Shown: piece by piece, positions 1 through 5,739 of the stretch
Layout: every line of letters begins with the position of its first letter
Numbering within the stretch: position 1 is the first letter of the stretch
From: Desulfobacterales bacterium
Lineage (GTDB): Bacteria > Desulfobacterota > Desulfobacteria > Desulfobacterales > Desulfobacteraceae
Reading direction: 5' to 3'
Assembly (NCBI GenBank): GCA_022361315.1
Contig: JAKSBB010000707.1
Coordinates: 1-8,116 of the forward strand
Length of the DNA stretch: 8,116 nucleotides
The notes under the pieces: model-generated
The model's input: the letters and a program-made list of their open reading frames with translations, nothing else
What the model was told of the DNA's origin: nothing
Databases searched by the model: none
Position numbers and translations under genes: made by a program

Positions 1-597
1 ATTGAAGGCATGGCCGAAGACTACCTTGCTGCCATCCGGGAGGTTCACCCCAAAGGGCCGTATTACCTGGGTGGATATTCCTTCGGCGGATGGATCGCGT
101 ATGAGATGGTACGGCAACTCCGGGAAGCCGGTGAAAAGATAAACCTCCTGGCCATATTCGGCACCCTGGCTCCCCCGATTACCAACCCCTACAGCGAAAA
201 AATGAAGTATGCCATGGAGTACATGGAAGACTTCAACAACTTTGTCCTCCATTCCTTTATGGCGGACGGCGTCCGTATGAACCAGGGGATGAACCAATCC
301 GCTTTCATGAACAACCCGTATCTGTCGCCGGCATTCCGCATATACATATCCCACATCCGTTCACAGTTACGATACTCGGCGAAACCCATGCCTGTGGAGG
401 TGGAACTATTTCTCACCCAGGAGCTCCAGGAGGCTTTTTCCTTTGATTTAACCATGGGATGGGATATACTATGCGCCAACGTGGGCATCCACAGAGTATC
501 CGGTAACCATATCTCAACTTTCCATGATCCCCATGTCAGGGATCTGGCGACAAAACTGACGGCCTGCCTGAAAAAGGCCCAGGCCGAACAGGTATGA
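1..597 (+). CDS. Thioesterase domain, C-terminal part (probable end of an NRPS/PKS protein); 5' end cut by the window
   Basis: The frame is open from base 1 and ends at the TGA at 595-597. It reads as the alpha/beta-hydrolase thioesterase domain that releases the finished chain from a non-ribosomal peptide or polyketide synthase. The nucleophile elbow GYSFGG has its Ser at 79-81, after the family-typical GPYYLGG strand. The C-terminal catalytic His is in GNHISTFHDPHV (His codon 508-510). The acidic triad residue of type I thioesterase domains normally lies about 27 residues after the Ser; here that position is Gly (160-162, in LLAIFGT). A substitute acid, such as the Glu in TQELQ before the His, is possible but unproven. 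The ATG at 10 lies inside the domain, so it is not the real start. Whether this is a fused terminal domain or a stand-alone type II thioesterase cannot be decided here. Confidence 0.88.
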   Translation: MEGMAEDYLAAIREVHPKGPYYLGGYSFGGWIAYEMVRQLREAGEKINLLAIFGTLAPPITNPYSEKMKYAMEYMEDFNNFVLHSFMADGVRMNQGMNQSAFMNNPYLSPAFRIYISHIRSQLRYSAKPMPVEVELFLTQELQEAFSFDLTMGWDILCANVGIHRVSGNHISTFHDPHVRDLATKLTACLKKAQAEQV

Positions 598-639
598 CCG
601 AACGGGTATGACCAAACACGTAGGATCGGACAGGCGTGA
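584..639 (+). repeat. Four degenerate 14-bp tandem units across the thioesterase stop codon
   Basis: Unit 1 (584-597) is CCGAACAGGTATGA and ends exactly with the thioesterase stop codon. Unit 2 (598-611) differs at one base. Unit 3 (612-625, CCAAACACGTAGGA) matches unit 1 at 11 of 14 positions and unit 4 (626-639, TCGGACAGGCGTGA) at 10 of 14. The following 14 bases no longer match. Because 14 is not a multiple of 3, the units change frame. The pattern suggests an old slippage expansion of the gene's 3' end. A role as a protein- or RNA-binding site is only a possibility. Confidence 0.7.
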
Positions 640-655
640 TCAGATAGCAACACTG

Positions 656-678
656 GCCGGGGGTGGCAGTCCCCCGGC
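656..678 (+). promoter_or_regulatory. GC-rich hairpin just upstream of the diguanylate cyclase ribosome binding site
   Basis: GCCGGGGG (656-663) pairs perfectly with CCCCCGGC (671-678) around a 7-base loop (664-670). The likely Shine-Dalgarno GGGAG is at 682-686, ten bases before the GTG start at 697. No T-run follows, so this is not a classical intrinsic terminator. It could end transcription weakly, shield the ribosome site or stabilise the 5' end of the message. No promoter for the cyclase could be recognised between the thioesterase stop and this point. Confidence 0.5.
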
Positions 679-696
679 ACCGGGAGAACCTCAGAC

Positions 697-1614
697 GTGA
701 GTAACGGTGCGGAAAAATCAAAAATCCTGATCGTGGACGATGCAACGGAGAATATCGATATTCTCTTTTCTCTGCTGAAAACCGATTACCGGGTGTCTGC
801 CGCCAAAAGCGGGGTCGCCGGCCTGAAAATGGCCATCCAGAACCAGCCGGACGTCATTCTTCTGGATATTATGATGCCGGAAATGGACGGTTACGAGGTC
901 TGCCGAATTCTCAAGGAGACCGAGGAAACCAAAAATATCCCCGTTATCTTCGTCACCGCCAAAACCCAGGCCATGGACGAGGCCAGGGCCTTCTCCCTGG
1001 GTGCCGTGGATTATATCACCAAACCCTTTGTGCCCATTGTGGTCAAAGCCCGGGTAAAGACCCATATCGCCTTAAAGCGCAAGAACGATATGCTGGAGGA
1101 GCTGGTCTCCCTGGACGGCCTCACCAATATATTCAACCGCAGGAAATTCGACGGGCAACTGGTTCACGAATGGCGTAAGGCCCAGCGGCAGTCAGCGTCC
1201 CTGTCGGTCATTTTCATCGATATCGACTATTTCAAGAACTACAACGATACCTACGGCCATGCCCGGGGAGACGAATGCCTCCAACAGGTGGCCAGCTGCC
1301 TGGCCACACGTCTGAAACGCCCCGAAGACTTTATCGCCCGGTACGGGGGGGAAGAGTTTGTGATCATTCTTCCCAGAACCGATCTGGAAGGGGTCACCCA
1401 CATCGGAAAAAGCCTGATTGAAACCGTCTGGGCATTGGGTGTTCCCCACGAGACCTCAGACACGGCAGATGTGGTGACCATCAGTGCCGGGGCCGCCACT
1501 ACGGTGCCCACCCCCAGCACCGGTTCTCCCATTGAACTGGTGAAGTCGGCAGACAAGATGTTATACGAATCAAAAAAGAACGGTAGAAATCAGCTTACGG
1601 CCATGCGCATTTAA
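697..1614 (+). CDS. REC-GGDEF response regulator, diguanylate cyclase
   Basis: This 305-residue cytoplasmic protein should make cyclic di-GMP from two GTP when its receiver is phosphorylated, as in PleD/WspR-type cyclases. The receiver (about 8-125) has the acidic pair D14-D15, phospho-acceptor D57 (LLDIMMP), T87 and K109 (ITKPF). The cyclase domain (about 135-303) has the metal residue D175 in FIDIDYFKNYND, the active loop GGEEF at 217-221, and the inhibitory-site motif RPED at 208-211, five residues before it. All signature residues are present, so it should be active and subject to product inhibition. No transmembrane or output DNA-binding part is seen. The start is GTG at 697 with GGGAG at 682-686. 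No partner histidine kinase is in the window. It follows the thioesterase gene by 99 bp and is convergent with the binding-protein gene. Confidence 0.93.
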   Translation: MSNGAEKSKILIVDDATENIDILFSLLKTDYRVSAAKSGVAGLKMAIQNQPDVILLDIMMPEMDGYEVCRILKETEETKNIPVIFVTAKTQAMDEARAFSLGAVDYITKPFVPIVVKARVKTHIALKRKNDMLEELVSLDGLTNIFNRRKFDGQLVHEWRKAQRQSASLSVIFIDIDYFKNYNDTYGHARGDECLQQVASCLATRLKRPEDFIARYGGEEFVIILPRTDLEGVTHIGKSLIETVWALGVPHETSDTADVVTISAGAATTVPTPSTGSPIELVKSADKMLYESKKNGRNQLTAMRI

Positions 1615-1644
1615 CCCGTTGATCCTAATTTAAGCCCTTTGATC

Positions 1645-2379
1645 TTATCGGGTGTCGGCTGAACGGTTCAGCACCCGGGCCAGCCCCCGGTTGAAATCCG
1701 CCAATATTCTTTCATTTTCCGGCAGATGCCGGGTCAGGATCAGATAAAGCTTATGCCGGGCAAGTGGCTTAGGGTGTTGCGTAAACCGGTCCGCCTCCTC
1801 CTGTGAAAACGATGTCGCAATGGTGGCGTGTCCGCTATCTTTCACCACCGGAAAAACATCAATCCGCCCTTTCAAGAGTTTCCTGAAATTCATCTCCTGG
1901 GTAGCGACCGCTTGTGCTGTGATCAACCCCTCCTGCAACGCCCGGTCAAACCGATCTTCGTATTTGAACCCTCTCACCACACCGATGCGAACCGTCAGGA
2001 GATCTTCCAGTGTTTCCCAGTCGAAGGGCCGCGATTTTAAATGGAAGAAGACGATATCCACTGAGAGAACCGGCTCACTGTACCAAAAATGCGATTCCCG
2101 TTCTCCGGTGCGCCGCCAGAGAATGGACCCGTTTGCTCTTCCCGCTTTTGCTTCGGCATATGCCCGCATCCAGGGCCGGAAGTGAAATTCAACACCGTAG
2201 GATTCGGATCGGAATGCGGCGGAAACCAGGGTTGCGGCATGTCCGTATCCCGGCAGATCTTTACCGGTGAACGGCATCCATGGCCCCGTTGTCAATGAAA
2301 CCTGACGCAGTTCCCCCGCTGTGGCGGCAACGGTACTTAAGGTGACGAAAAACACAACGATATAAAACAGCCGCGACAT
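1645..2379 (-). CDS. Periplasmic solute-binding protein, family 3 (SBP_bac_3-like), orphan
   Basis: This is a 244-residue protein with an N-terminal Sec signal peptide (residues 1 to about 22: positive start, hydrophobic run FYIVVFFVTL, cleavage probably after ATA). The mature part has the features of polar-amino-acid-type binding proteins: the TGPWMPFTG strand, the FRPWMRAYAEAKAG segment, and the WRRTGERESHFWYSEPV block, where family members carry a ligand-contacting Arg before a YSxP-like motif. A second-lobe IGVVRGFKY strand follows. The start is supported by a strong GGAGG (complement at 2385-2389) five bases before the ATG. No permease or ATPase gene is adjacent, so it may serve a distant transporter or act as a sensor input. 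Many orphan proteins of this type in proteobacteria have no known ligand, and I do not assign one. It is transcribed divergently from the MarR operon and converges on the REC-GGDEF gene. Confidence 0.82.
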   Translation of the reverse strand: MSRLFYIVVFFVTLSTVAATAGELRQVSLTTGPWMPFTGKDLPGYGHAATLVSAAFRSESYGVEFHFRPWMRAYAEAKAGRANGSILWRRTGERESHFWYSEPVLSVDIVFFHLKSRPFDWETLEDLLTVRIGVVRGFKYEDRFDRALQEGLITAQAVATQEMNFRKLLKGRIDVFPVVKDSGHATIATSFSQEEADRFTQHPKPLARHKLYLILTRHLPENERILADFNRGLARVLNRSADTR

Positions 2380-2458
2380 GACAACCTCCGTGGCTTATGA
2401 TGTTAAAGGCAGACGAATGCTCCCGGCGAATTTAAGATCCCTTTTAAATAATATGTTT

Positions 2459-2489
2459 TATATATGGCATGTTAGTTATCCAGGGTCAA
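2459..2489 (-). promoter_or_regulatory. Weak candidate sigma70-like promoter for the solute-binding protein
   Basis: Read on the minus strand, TTGACC (complement at 2484-2489) is followed after 19 bases by TATATA (complement at 2459-2464), about 80 bases before the ATG at 2379. The spacing is longer than ideal, and the surrounding sequence is AT-rich enough to give chance matches. The position in the divergent intergenic region is right, but this is a guess from consensus only. Confidence 0.3.
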
Positions 2490-2544
2490 GGAAGGAACTC
2501 TCCGGGATACCCCTGACATCGGTTTGCCTTTTTTCCCTAAGGCA

Positions 2545-2550
2545 TTGACA
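2545..2550 (+). promoter_or_regulatory. TTGACA -35 element of the MarR operon promoter
   Basis: A perfect TTGACA lies 54 bases before the MarR start. The -10 is not clear-cut: CTTAAT (2570-2575, spacing 19) and TAATAT (2572-2577, spacing 21) are the best matches. Both fall inside the palindrome described next, so a repressor bound there would block the polymerase. Confidence 0.5.
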
Positions 2551-2563
2551 TATGGCAAATCAA

Positions 2564-2587
2564 AATTAACTTAATATTAAACTAATT
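2564..2587. promoter_or_regulatory. 24-bp interrupted palindrome, candidate MarR operator
   Basis: The site has the form AATTA-AC-TTAATATTAA-AC-TAATT: a perfect 10-bp core palindrome (2571-2580) flanked, after two unpaired bases on each side, by matching 5-base arms. Twenty of 24 positions are symmetric. MarR-family dimers usually bind 16-24 bp AT-rich inverted repeats overlapping their own promoter, and this one lies between the -35 and the ribosome site (AGAGG, 2593-2597) of the MarR gene. AT-rich DNA gives palindromes by chance, but one this long and this well placed is unlikely to be accidental. Confidence 0.6.
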
Positions 2588-2603
2588 AACATAGAGGCAA
2601 ACC

Positions 2604-3035
2604 ATGACATCGACAACATCCAATCCCCTGACCCTGTATACCCGGCTGATGCGGGCCACCACCACAGTGACCGACAAAATGCACCGCCACCTGCAGGATC
2701 ACCGTCTTTCCATCAGCCAGTTCGGTGTTCTGGAAGCCCTGTACCACCTGGGCCCTTTGTGCCAGAAGGATATCGGGGGTAAAATCCTCAAAACCAGCGG
2801 TAACATGACCCTGGTCATCGACAACCTTGAAAAAAACGCTCTGGTTCACCGGCAGAAAGACCCCGAAGACCGCCGCCGGACAATCGTTACCATCACGGAC
2901 AAGGGCAAGGATTTAATTCAAACCATCTTTCCCCATCATGAGCAAACCGCCAGGGCTGTGTTCTCCGTTCTCAATCCGGACGAGCAGAAAACCCTGGGCG
3001 CATTGCTCAAAAAACTGGGGATGGGAAATATATGA
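2604..3035 (+). CDS. MarR-family winged-helix transcriptional regulator
   Basis: This is a 143-residue dimeric DNA-binding protein of typical MarR length. The winged helix spans about residues 35-105: LSISQFGVLEALYHLG, the recognition-helix region KTSGNMTLVIDNLEKNALV, and the wing with the family signature DPEDRRR at 86-92. Flanking helices (about 8-32 and 110-140) would form the dimer interface. The only cysteine is C53, near the start of the helix-turn-helix and not at the N-terminal site of OhrR-type peroxide sensors, so a redox mechanism is not evident. The ATG at 2604 has AGAGG six bases upstream. It heads an operon with pirin and nitroreductase genes and probably represses it and itself through the palindrome at 2564-2587. 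The ligand is unknown; an electrophile, phenolic or quinone would fit the neighbours. Confidence 0.92.
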   Translation: MTSTTSNPLTLYTRLMRATTTVTDKMHRHLQDHRLSISQFGVLEALYHLGPLCQKDIGGKILKTSGNMTLVIDNLEKNALVHRQKDPEDRRRTIVTITDKGKDLIQTIFPHHEQTARAVFSVLNPDEQKTLGALLKKLGMGNI

Positions 3036-3046
3036 AGGAAACACCA

Positions 3047-3745
3047 ATGATAAATATCGTAAAGGCAGATAACAGACACCTGAAAGACATGGGATGGCTG
3101 AAAACCTACTGGCTGTTCTCATTCTCCGACTACTACGACCCATCAAACGTCTCCCACGGCAACCTTCGGGTATTCAACGACGATGTGGTCCAGGCCCATA
3201 CCGGGTTCGACACCCATCCCCACGAGGAAATGGAGATCATCTCCATCATCCTGGACGGAGAGATGGCCCATAAAGACACCATGGGCAACGAAACCATTAT
3301 CCGCCCCAACGACGTCCAGCGGATGACCGCAGGCACCGGCCTCTTCCACTCCGAAAAGAACGAGAGTGACCGGCCCGTTCACTTTTACCAGATCTGGATT
3401 ATCCCGGACAAGCGGGGACTTGCCCCCTCCTATGACCAGCGTTCCTTTGATCCCGCCCTCTGGCAGAACCGTCTGGCCCTCCTGGCTTCGGACAGGGAGG
3501 CAGAAGGAATCGTCACCCTCAACACCGAGGCCGATCTCTACAGAGCGGCACTGGAAAGCGGCCATTCCGTTTCCCTGGATATTTCCGCCGGCAGCAATGC
3601 TTTCGTATACTTGGTCAGCGGCAGTGCAGACCTAAACGGACACAGGCTGCAGACCAATGACCAGGCCAGGATCAGCAATACCGGGCACCTTGAAATCACA
3701 GCAGGGGAATCCGCCGAATTCATTCTCATCCGGGTCCCGGCATAA
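3047..3745 (+). CDS. Pirin family (bicupin) protein
   Basis: This cupin protein is of the pirin/YhhW type. Some members oxidise quercetin or other flavonols and others act as redox-sensing partners, so the substrate here is unassigned. The N-terminal cupin carries the metal site: H57 and H59 in FDTHPHEEME, then H101 and E103 in TGLFHSEKN (numbered from the ATG at 3047), exactly the His-His-His-Glu set of the family. The second, degenerate cupin fills the C-terminal half (AFVYLVSGSADL). I prefer the ATG at 3047: AAGGA at 3035-3039 is seven bases upstream, and the protein then starts MINIVKAD, as relatives do. An in-frame ATG at 3032 overlaps the MarR stop (ATGA) and would add five residues (237 instead of 232). 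The tight junction indicates co-transcription and probable co-regulation with the MarR gene. Confidence 0.92.
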   Translation: MINIVKADNRHLKDMGWLKTYWLFSFSDYYDPSNVSHGNLRVFNDDVVQAHTGFDTHPHEEMEIISIILDGEMAHKDTMGNETIIRPNDVQRMTAGTGLFHSEKNESDRPVHFYQIWIIPDKRGLAPSYDQRSFDPALWQNRLALLASDREAEGIVTLNTEADLYRAALESGHSVSLDISAGSNAFVYLVSGSADLNGHRLQTNDQARISNTGHLEITAGESAEFILIRVPA

Positions 3746-3782
3746 CGCCTCCCGCAAACAGAAAAAAAGGAGCAACCAAGAT

Positions 3783-4412
3783 ATGATGAACTTTAAGGAA
3801 CTCAGCCAAAACAGACGGTCCGTCAACTTTTTTGATCCGGACCGGGACGTACCGGAAGATCTTTTCAGACAAATGGTGGAGCTGGCTGCTGCCACGCCCT
3901 CCAGCTTCAATCTCCAGCCCTGGAACCTCATCGTCCTCAGGGACAAGGCGGAGAAGGAAACACTTAAATCACTGGCATGGGACCAGCCCAAGGTGGTGGA
4001 AGCACCGGTGACCATGATCGTTCTGGCGGATCAGAACGGGTGGCAGGAAGGCCATCCCGTATTTGAACGGACCTGGAATGAAATGATGGCATCCGGCATG
4101 CCGGCCAAGCAACGGGACTGGTTTCTGAACGCCACCGATTCCCTGTACAACTGGAGCCCCGATGCCCGCCTGGCCTTTGCCGCCAAAAACACCGGGTTCT
4201 TTGCCATGAGCCTGATGTACGCCGCCGTCAGCCTGGGGCTGGACTCCCATCCCATGGACGGGTTTGACCACGAAGGGGTAAAGAAAGCCTTCAACATCCC
4301 GGACAACTATTGGGTCCCTCTGCTGCTGGCCGTAGGGTACAGGACAAAGGATCTGGAACTGACACCGCCCAAATGGCGAAAAAGTTATGAAGATATTGTT
4401 ACCAGATTCTGA
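3783..4412 (+). CDS. Nitroreductase family (FMN-dependent) oxidoreductase
   Basis: This 209-residue flavoenzyme is of usual family length. It probably reduces nitro-aromatics, quinones or a similar electrophile with NAD(P)H. The FMN-phosphate contact motif NRRSV is at 10-14, followed by the ATPSSFNLQPWNLIVL segment (37-52) that lines the flavin site, a helical middle (AAKNTGFFAMSLMYAAVSLGL), and the closing IPDNYWVPLLLAVGY strand. The start is set by AAGGAG at 3767-3772, ten bases before the ATG at 3783 (a second ATG follows at once at 3786). The frame is open further upstream to 3657, but that part overlaps the pirin gene and lacks family sequence. It follows pirin by 37 bp and is the last gene of the MarR operon, ahead of a strong hairpin. 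The true substrate cannot be told from sequence. Confidence 0.92.
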   Translation: MMNFKELSQNRRSVNFFDPDRDVPEDLFRQMVELAAATPSSFNLQPWNLIVLRDKAEKETLKSLAWDQPKVVEAPVTMIVLADQNGWQEGHPVFERTWNEMMASGMPAKQRDWFLNATDSLYNWSPDARLAFAAKNTGFFAMSLMYAAVSLGLDSHPMDGFDHEGVKKAFNIPDNYWVPLLLAVGYRTKDLELTPPKWRKSYEDIVTRF

Positions 4413-4444
4413 TTTTAAAAGATATTAAGACGTGCAAAGACATC

Positions 4445-4476
4445 ATCTCCTGTCCGGGTGGCCCCGGACAGGAGAT
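4445..4476. terminator. 14-bp-stem hairpin between convergent genes, probable bidirectional terminator
   Basis: ATCTCCTGTCCGGG (4445-4458) pairs without mismatch with 4463-4476 around a TGGC loop. It lies 32 bases after the nitroreductase stop and 7 bases after the HD-GYP stop on the other strand, so it can serve both. The downstream T-tract is poor on both strands (tgtgtgctta on plus, GATGTCTTTGC on minus), so ending may be incomplete or depend on the strong stem. Confidence 0.72.
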
Positions 4477-4483
4477 TGTGTGC

Positions 4484-5638
4484 TTAGTCGGCCTGAATGG
4501 CATCCCTTGCGGACCCCTCAGGGGGATGATCCTGGTATTCTTCAAAGATTTCCATCACCCGGTCCATGTTATCCAGAAAAAGATCCACCAGGTGCGGATC
4601 AAAATGCCGTCCCCGCTCCTCTTTGAAGACAGCGATGATCTTCTCCAACGGCCAGGCGTCTTTGTACACCCGGCTTACGGACAGGGCATCGAACACATCG
4701 GCCACGGCGGTGATTCTTCCGTAAATATGAATGTCCTCACCGGCCAGTCCCCGGGGATATCCGTTGCCGTCCCATTTTTCGTGATGCTCCAAAGCCACGA
4801 TGGCAGCGGTTTTAATCAGCCTGCGGCCGCTGTGCTTCAGCATATCGTAGCCCAGCTGGGTATGGGTTTTCATGACCATGATCTCCGCTTCGGTGAGACG
4901 TCCCGGCTTCAGGAGGATGGCGTCCGGAATGGCAATTTTACCGATGTCATGGAGGGGGGAGGCCAGCTTGAGGATCTCGGCCTCGGTTTCCGTCATGCCG
5001 GAAAGGGTTGCCAGAAGGTATGAATATTCAGCCACCCGCTTGACGTGATATCCGGTTTCCTTGGATCGAAGTTCCGCCGTTTCCGCCAGGGTAAAGATAA
5101 TCTCACGCTGGGTGTTTTCAATCTCCTCCTGCAGGAGTACCGACTCGATCTGCTTGCCGATGTAGGTGGCGGCAATAAGAAAATACTCCAGGTCTTCCCG
5201 GGTAAAAACATTGTCTCCCCGGATCTTGTTTACGGCCTGGAACACCCCGATGATATCCCCGGAGGAATCCCGTACCGGCAGGGCAAGAATATTCCGGGTC
5301 ATACGCCCTGTCTGTTTGTCCACCTGCTGGTCAAAACGTTCGTCGCCGTATGGGTCATTGATGATTTCAGGCTCCCCCCACCGGGCCACATGCCCGGCAA
5401 TGCCCCGGTCCAGAGGGATCCGGATTTCCCCCAACTCATGGGATACCCGGCTCCAGAGTTCCCCGGCCTTTGCATCAAGCATCCACAGGGTGCAGCTTTC
5501 CGCCCCCACCAAATCCCTGCCCATGTCCGCCATCCTGACAAGGAGACGGTCGACATCCCGCTCATTTGCAATACCGGCAATGGATTCCAGGATGATGGGG
5601 ATCAGGTCCTCATTTGATTTTGTATGTTCTGTGTTCAT
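4484..5638 (-). CDS. GAF-HD-GYP cyclic-di-GMP phosphodiesterase
   Basis: This 384-residue cytoplasmic protein should hydrolyse c-di-GMP to pGpG or GMP, controlled by a small-molecule-sensing GAF domain. GAF covers about residues 16-165, with the typical GIAGHVARWGEPEIINDP and NILALPVRD segments; the bound ligand is unknown. A helical linker (165-190) leads to HD-GYP (about 185-365): HD metal dyad H230-D231 in SPLHDIGK, HH at 285-286 and GYP at 293-295 in HHEKWDGNGYP, and D314 in AVADVFDALS. All hallmark residues are intact. The minus-strand AAGGAG (complement at 5654-5659) is 15 bases from the ATG, longer than usual, with no better start in between. It is the last gene after the receiver and hydrolase genes, 101 bp downstream of the latter, and ends at the convergent hairpin. 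It opposes the REC-GGDEF cyclase of the same window. Confidence 0.93.
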   Translation of the reverse strand: MNTEHTKSNEDLIPIILESIAGIANERDVDRLLVRMADMGRDLVGAESCTLWMLDAKAGELWSRVSHELGEIRIPLDRGIAGHVARWGEPEIINDPYGDERFDQQVDKQTGRMTRNILALPVRDSSGDIIGVFQAVNKIRGDNVFTREDLEYFLIAATYIGKQIESVLLQEEIENTQREIIFTLAETAELRSKETGYHVKRVAEYSYLLATLSGMTETEAEILKLASPLHDIGKIAIPDAILLKPGRLTEAEIMVMKTHTQLGYDMLKHSGRRLIKTAAIVALEHHEKWDGNGYPRGLAGEDIHIYGRITAVADVFDALSVSRVYKDAWPLEKIIAVFKEERGRHFDPHLVDLFLDNMDRVMEIFEEYQDHPPEGSARDAIQAD

Positions 5639-5653
5639 GGGATAAAGATAGTG

Positions 5654-5678
5654 CTCCTTTTCCCGGGATCAACCCGGG
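5654..5678 (-). promoter_or_regulatory. CCCGGG hairpin directly before the HD-GYP ribosome binding site
   Basis: On the minus strand CCCGGG-TTGAT-CCCGGG (stem 5673-5678 with 5662-5667, loop 5668-5672) is followed two bases later by AAGGAG (complement 5654-5659). The placement resembles the hairpin before the REC-GGDEF ribosome site at 656-678. It may shape translation or stabilise a processed message. The stem is only 6 bp, so structure in the cell is uncertain. Confidence 0.4.
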
Positions 5679-5700
5679 GATTTGTGGAGAGTTTTAGGAT

Positions 5701-5723
5701 GCAGACTGTTTTGAACGGTCTGC
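5701..5723 (-). terminator. Imperfect 10-bp hairpin downstream of the hydrolase gene, possible weak terminator
   Basis: GCAGACTGTT (5701-5710) can pair with AACGGTCTGC (5714-5723) over a three-base loop. One pair is G-U as plus-strand RNA and a C-A mismatch as minus-strand RNA. It begins 16 bases after the hydrolase stop on the minus strand. No U-tract follows, so it would at most reduce read-through into the HD-GYP gene. Confidence 0.3.
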
Positions 5724-5739
5724 GATGCGCGCGCTGCGA

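Noticed and set aside
1615..1644. Possible terminator between the convergent cyclase and binding-protein genes
   Set aside because: Only a 5-bp ACCCG/CGGGT pairing over a loop of about 30 bases is visible, and there is no T-run. Nothing supportable is seen here.
2461..2480. TGGCATG in the divergent region as the start of a sigma54 promoter
   Set aside because: The required GC about 10 bases downstream of the GG is missing.
2521..2561. Inverted repeat GGTTTGCC / GGCAAATC flanking the -35 region
   Set aside because: One mismatch in 8-base arms with a 25-base gap is weak, and the better symmetric site at 2564-2587 is a simpler operator candidate.
3657..3782. Upstream extension of the nitroreductase frame by 42 codons
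   Set aside because: It overlaps the end of the pirin gene, gives Ser/Arg-rich non-family sequence, and a strong AAGGAG sits just before the ATG at 3783.
4478..5617. Plus-strand open frames of 181 and 190 codons opposite the HD-GYP gene
   Set aside because: They are mirror images of a gene whose GAF and HD-GYP motifs are complete, with no plausible domain or start signal of their own.
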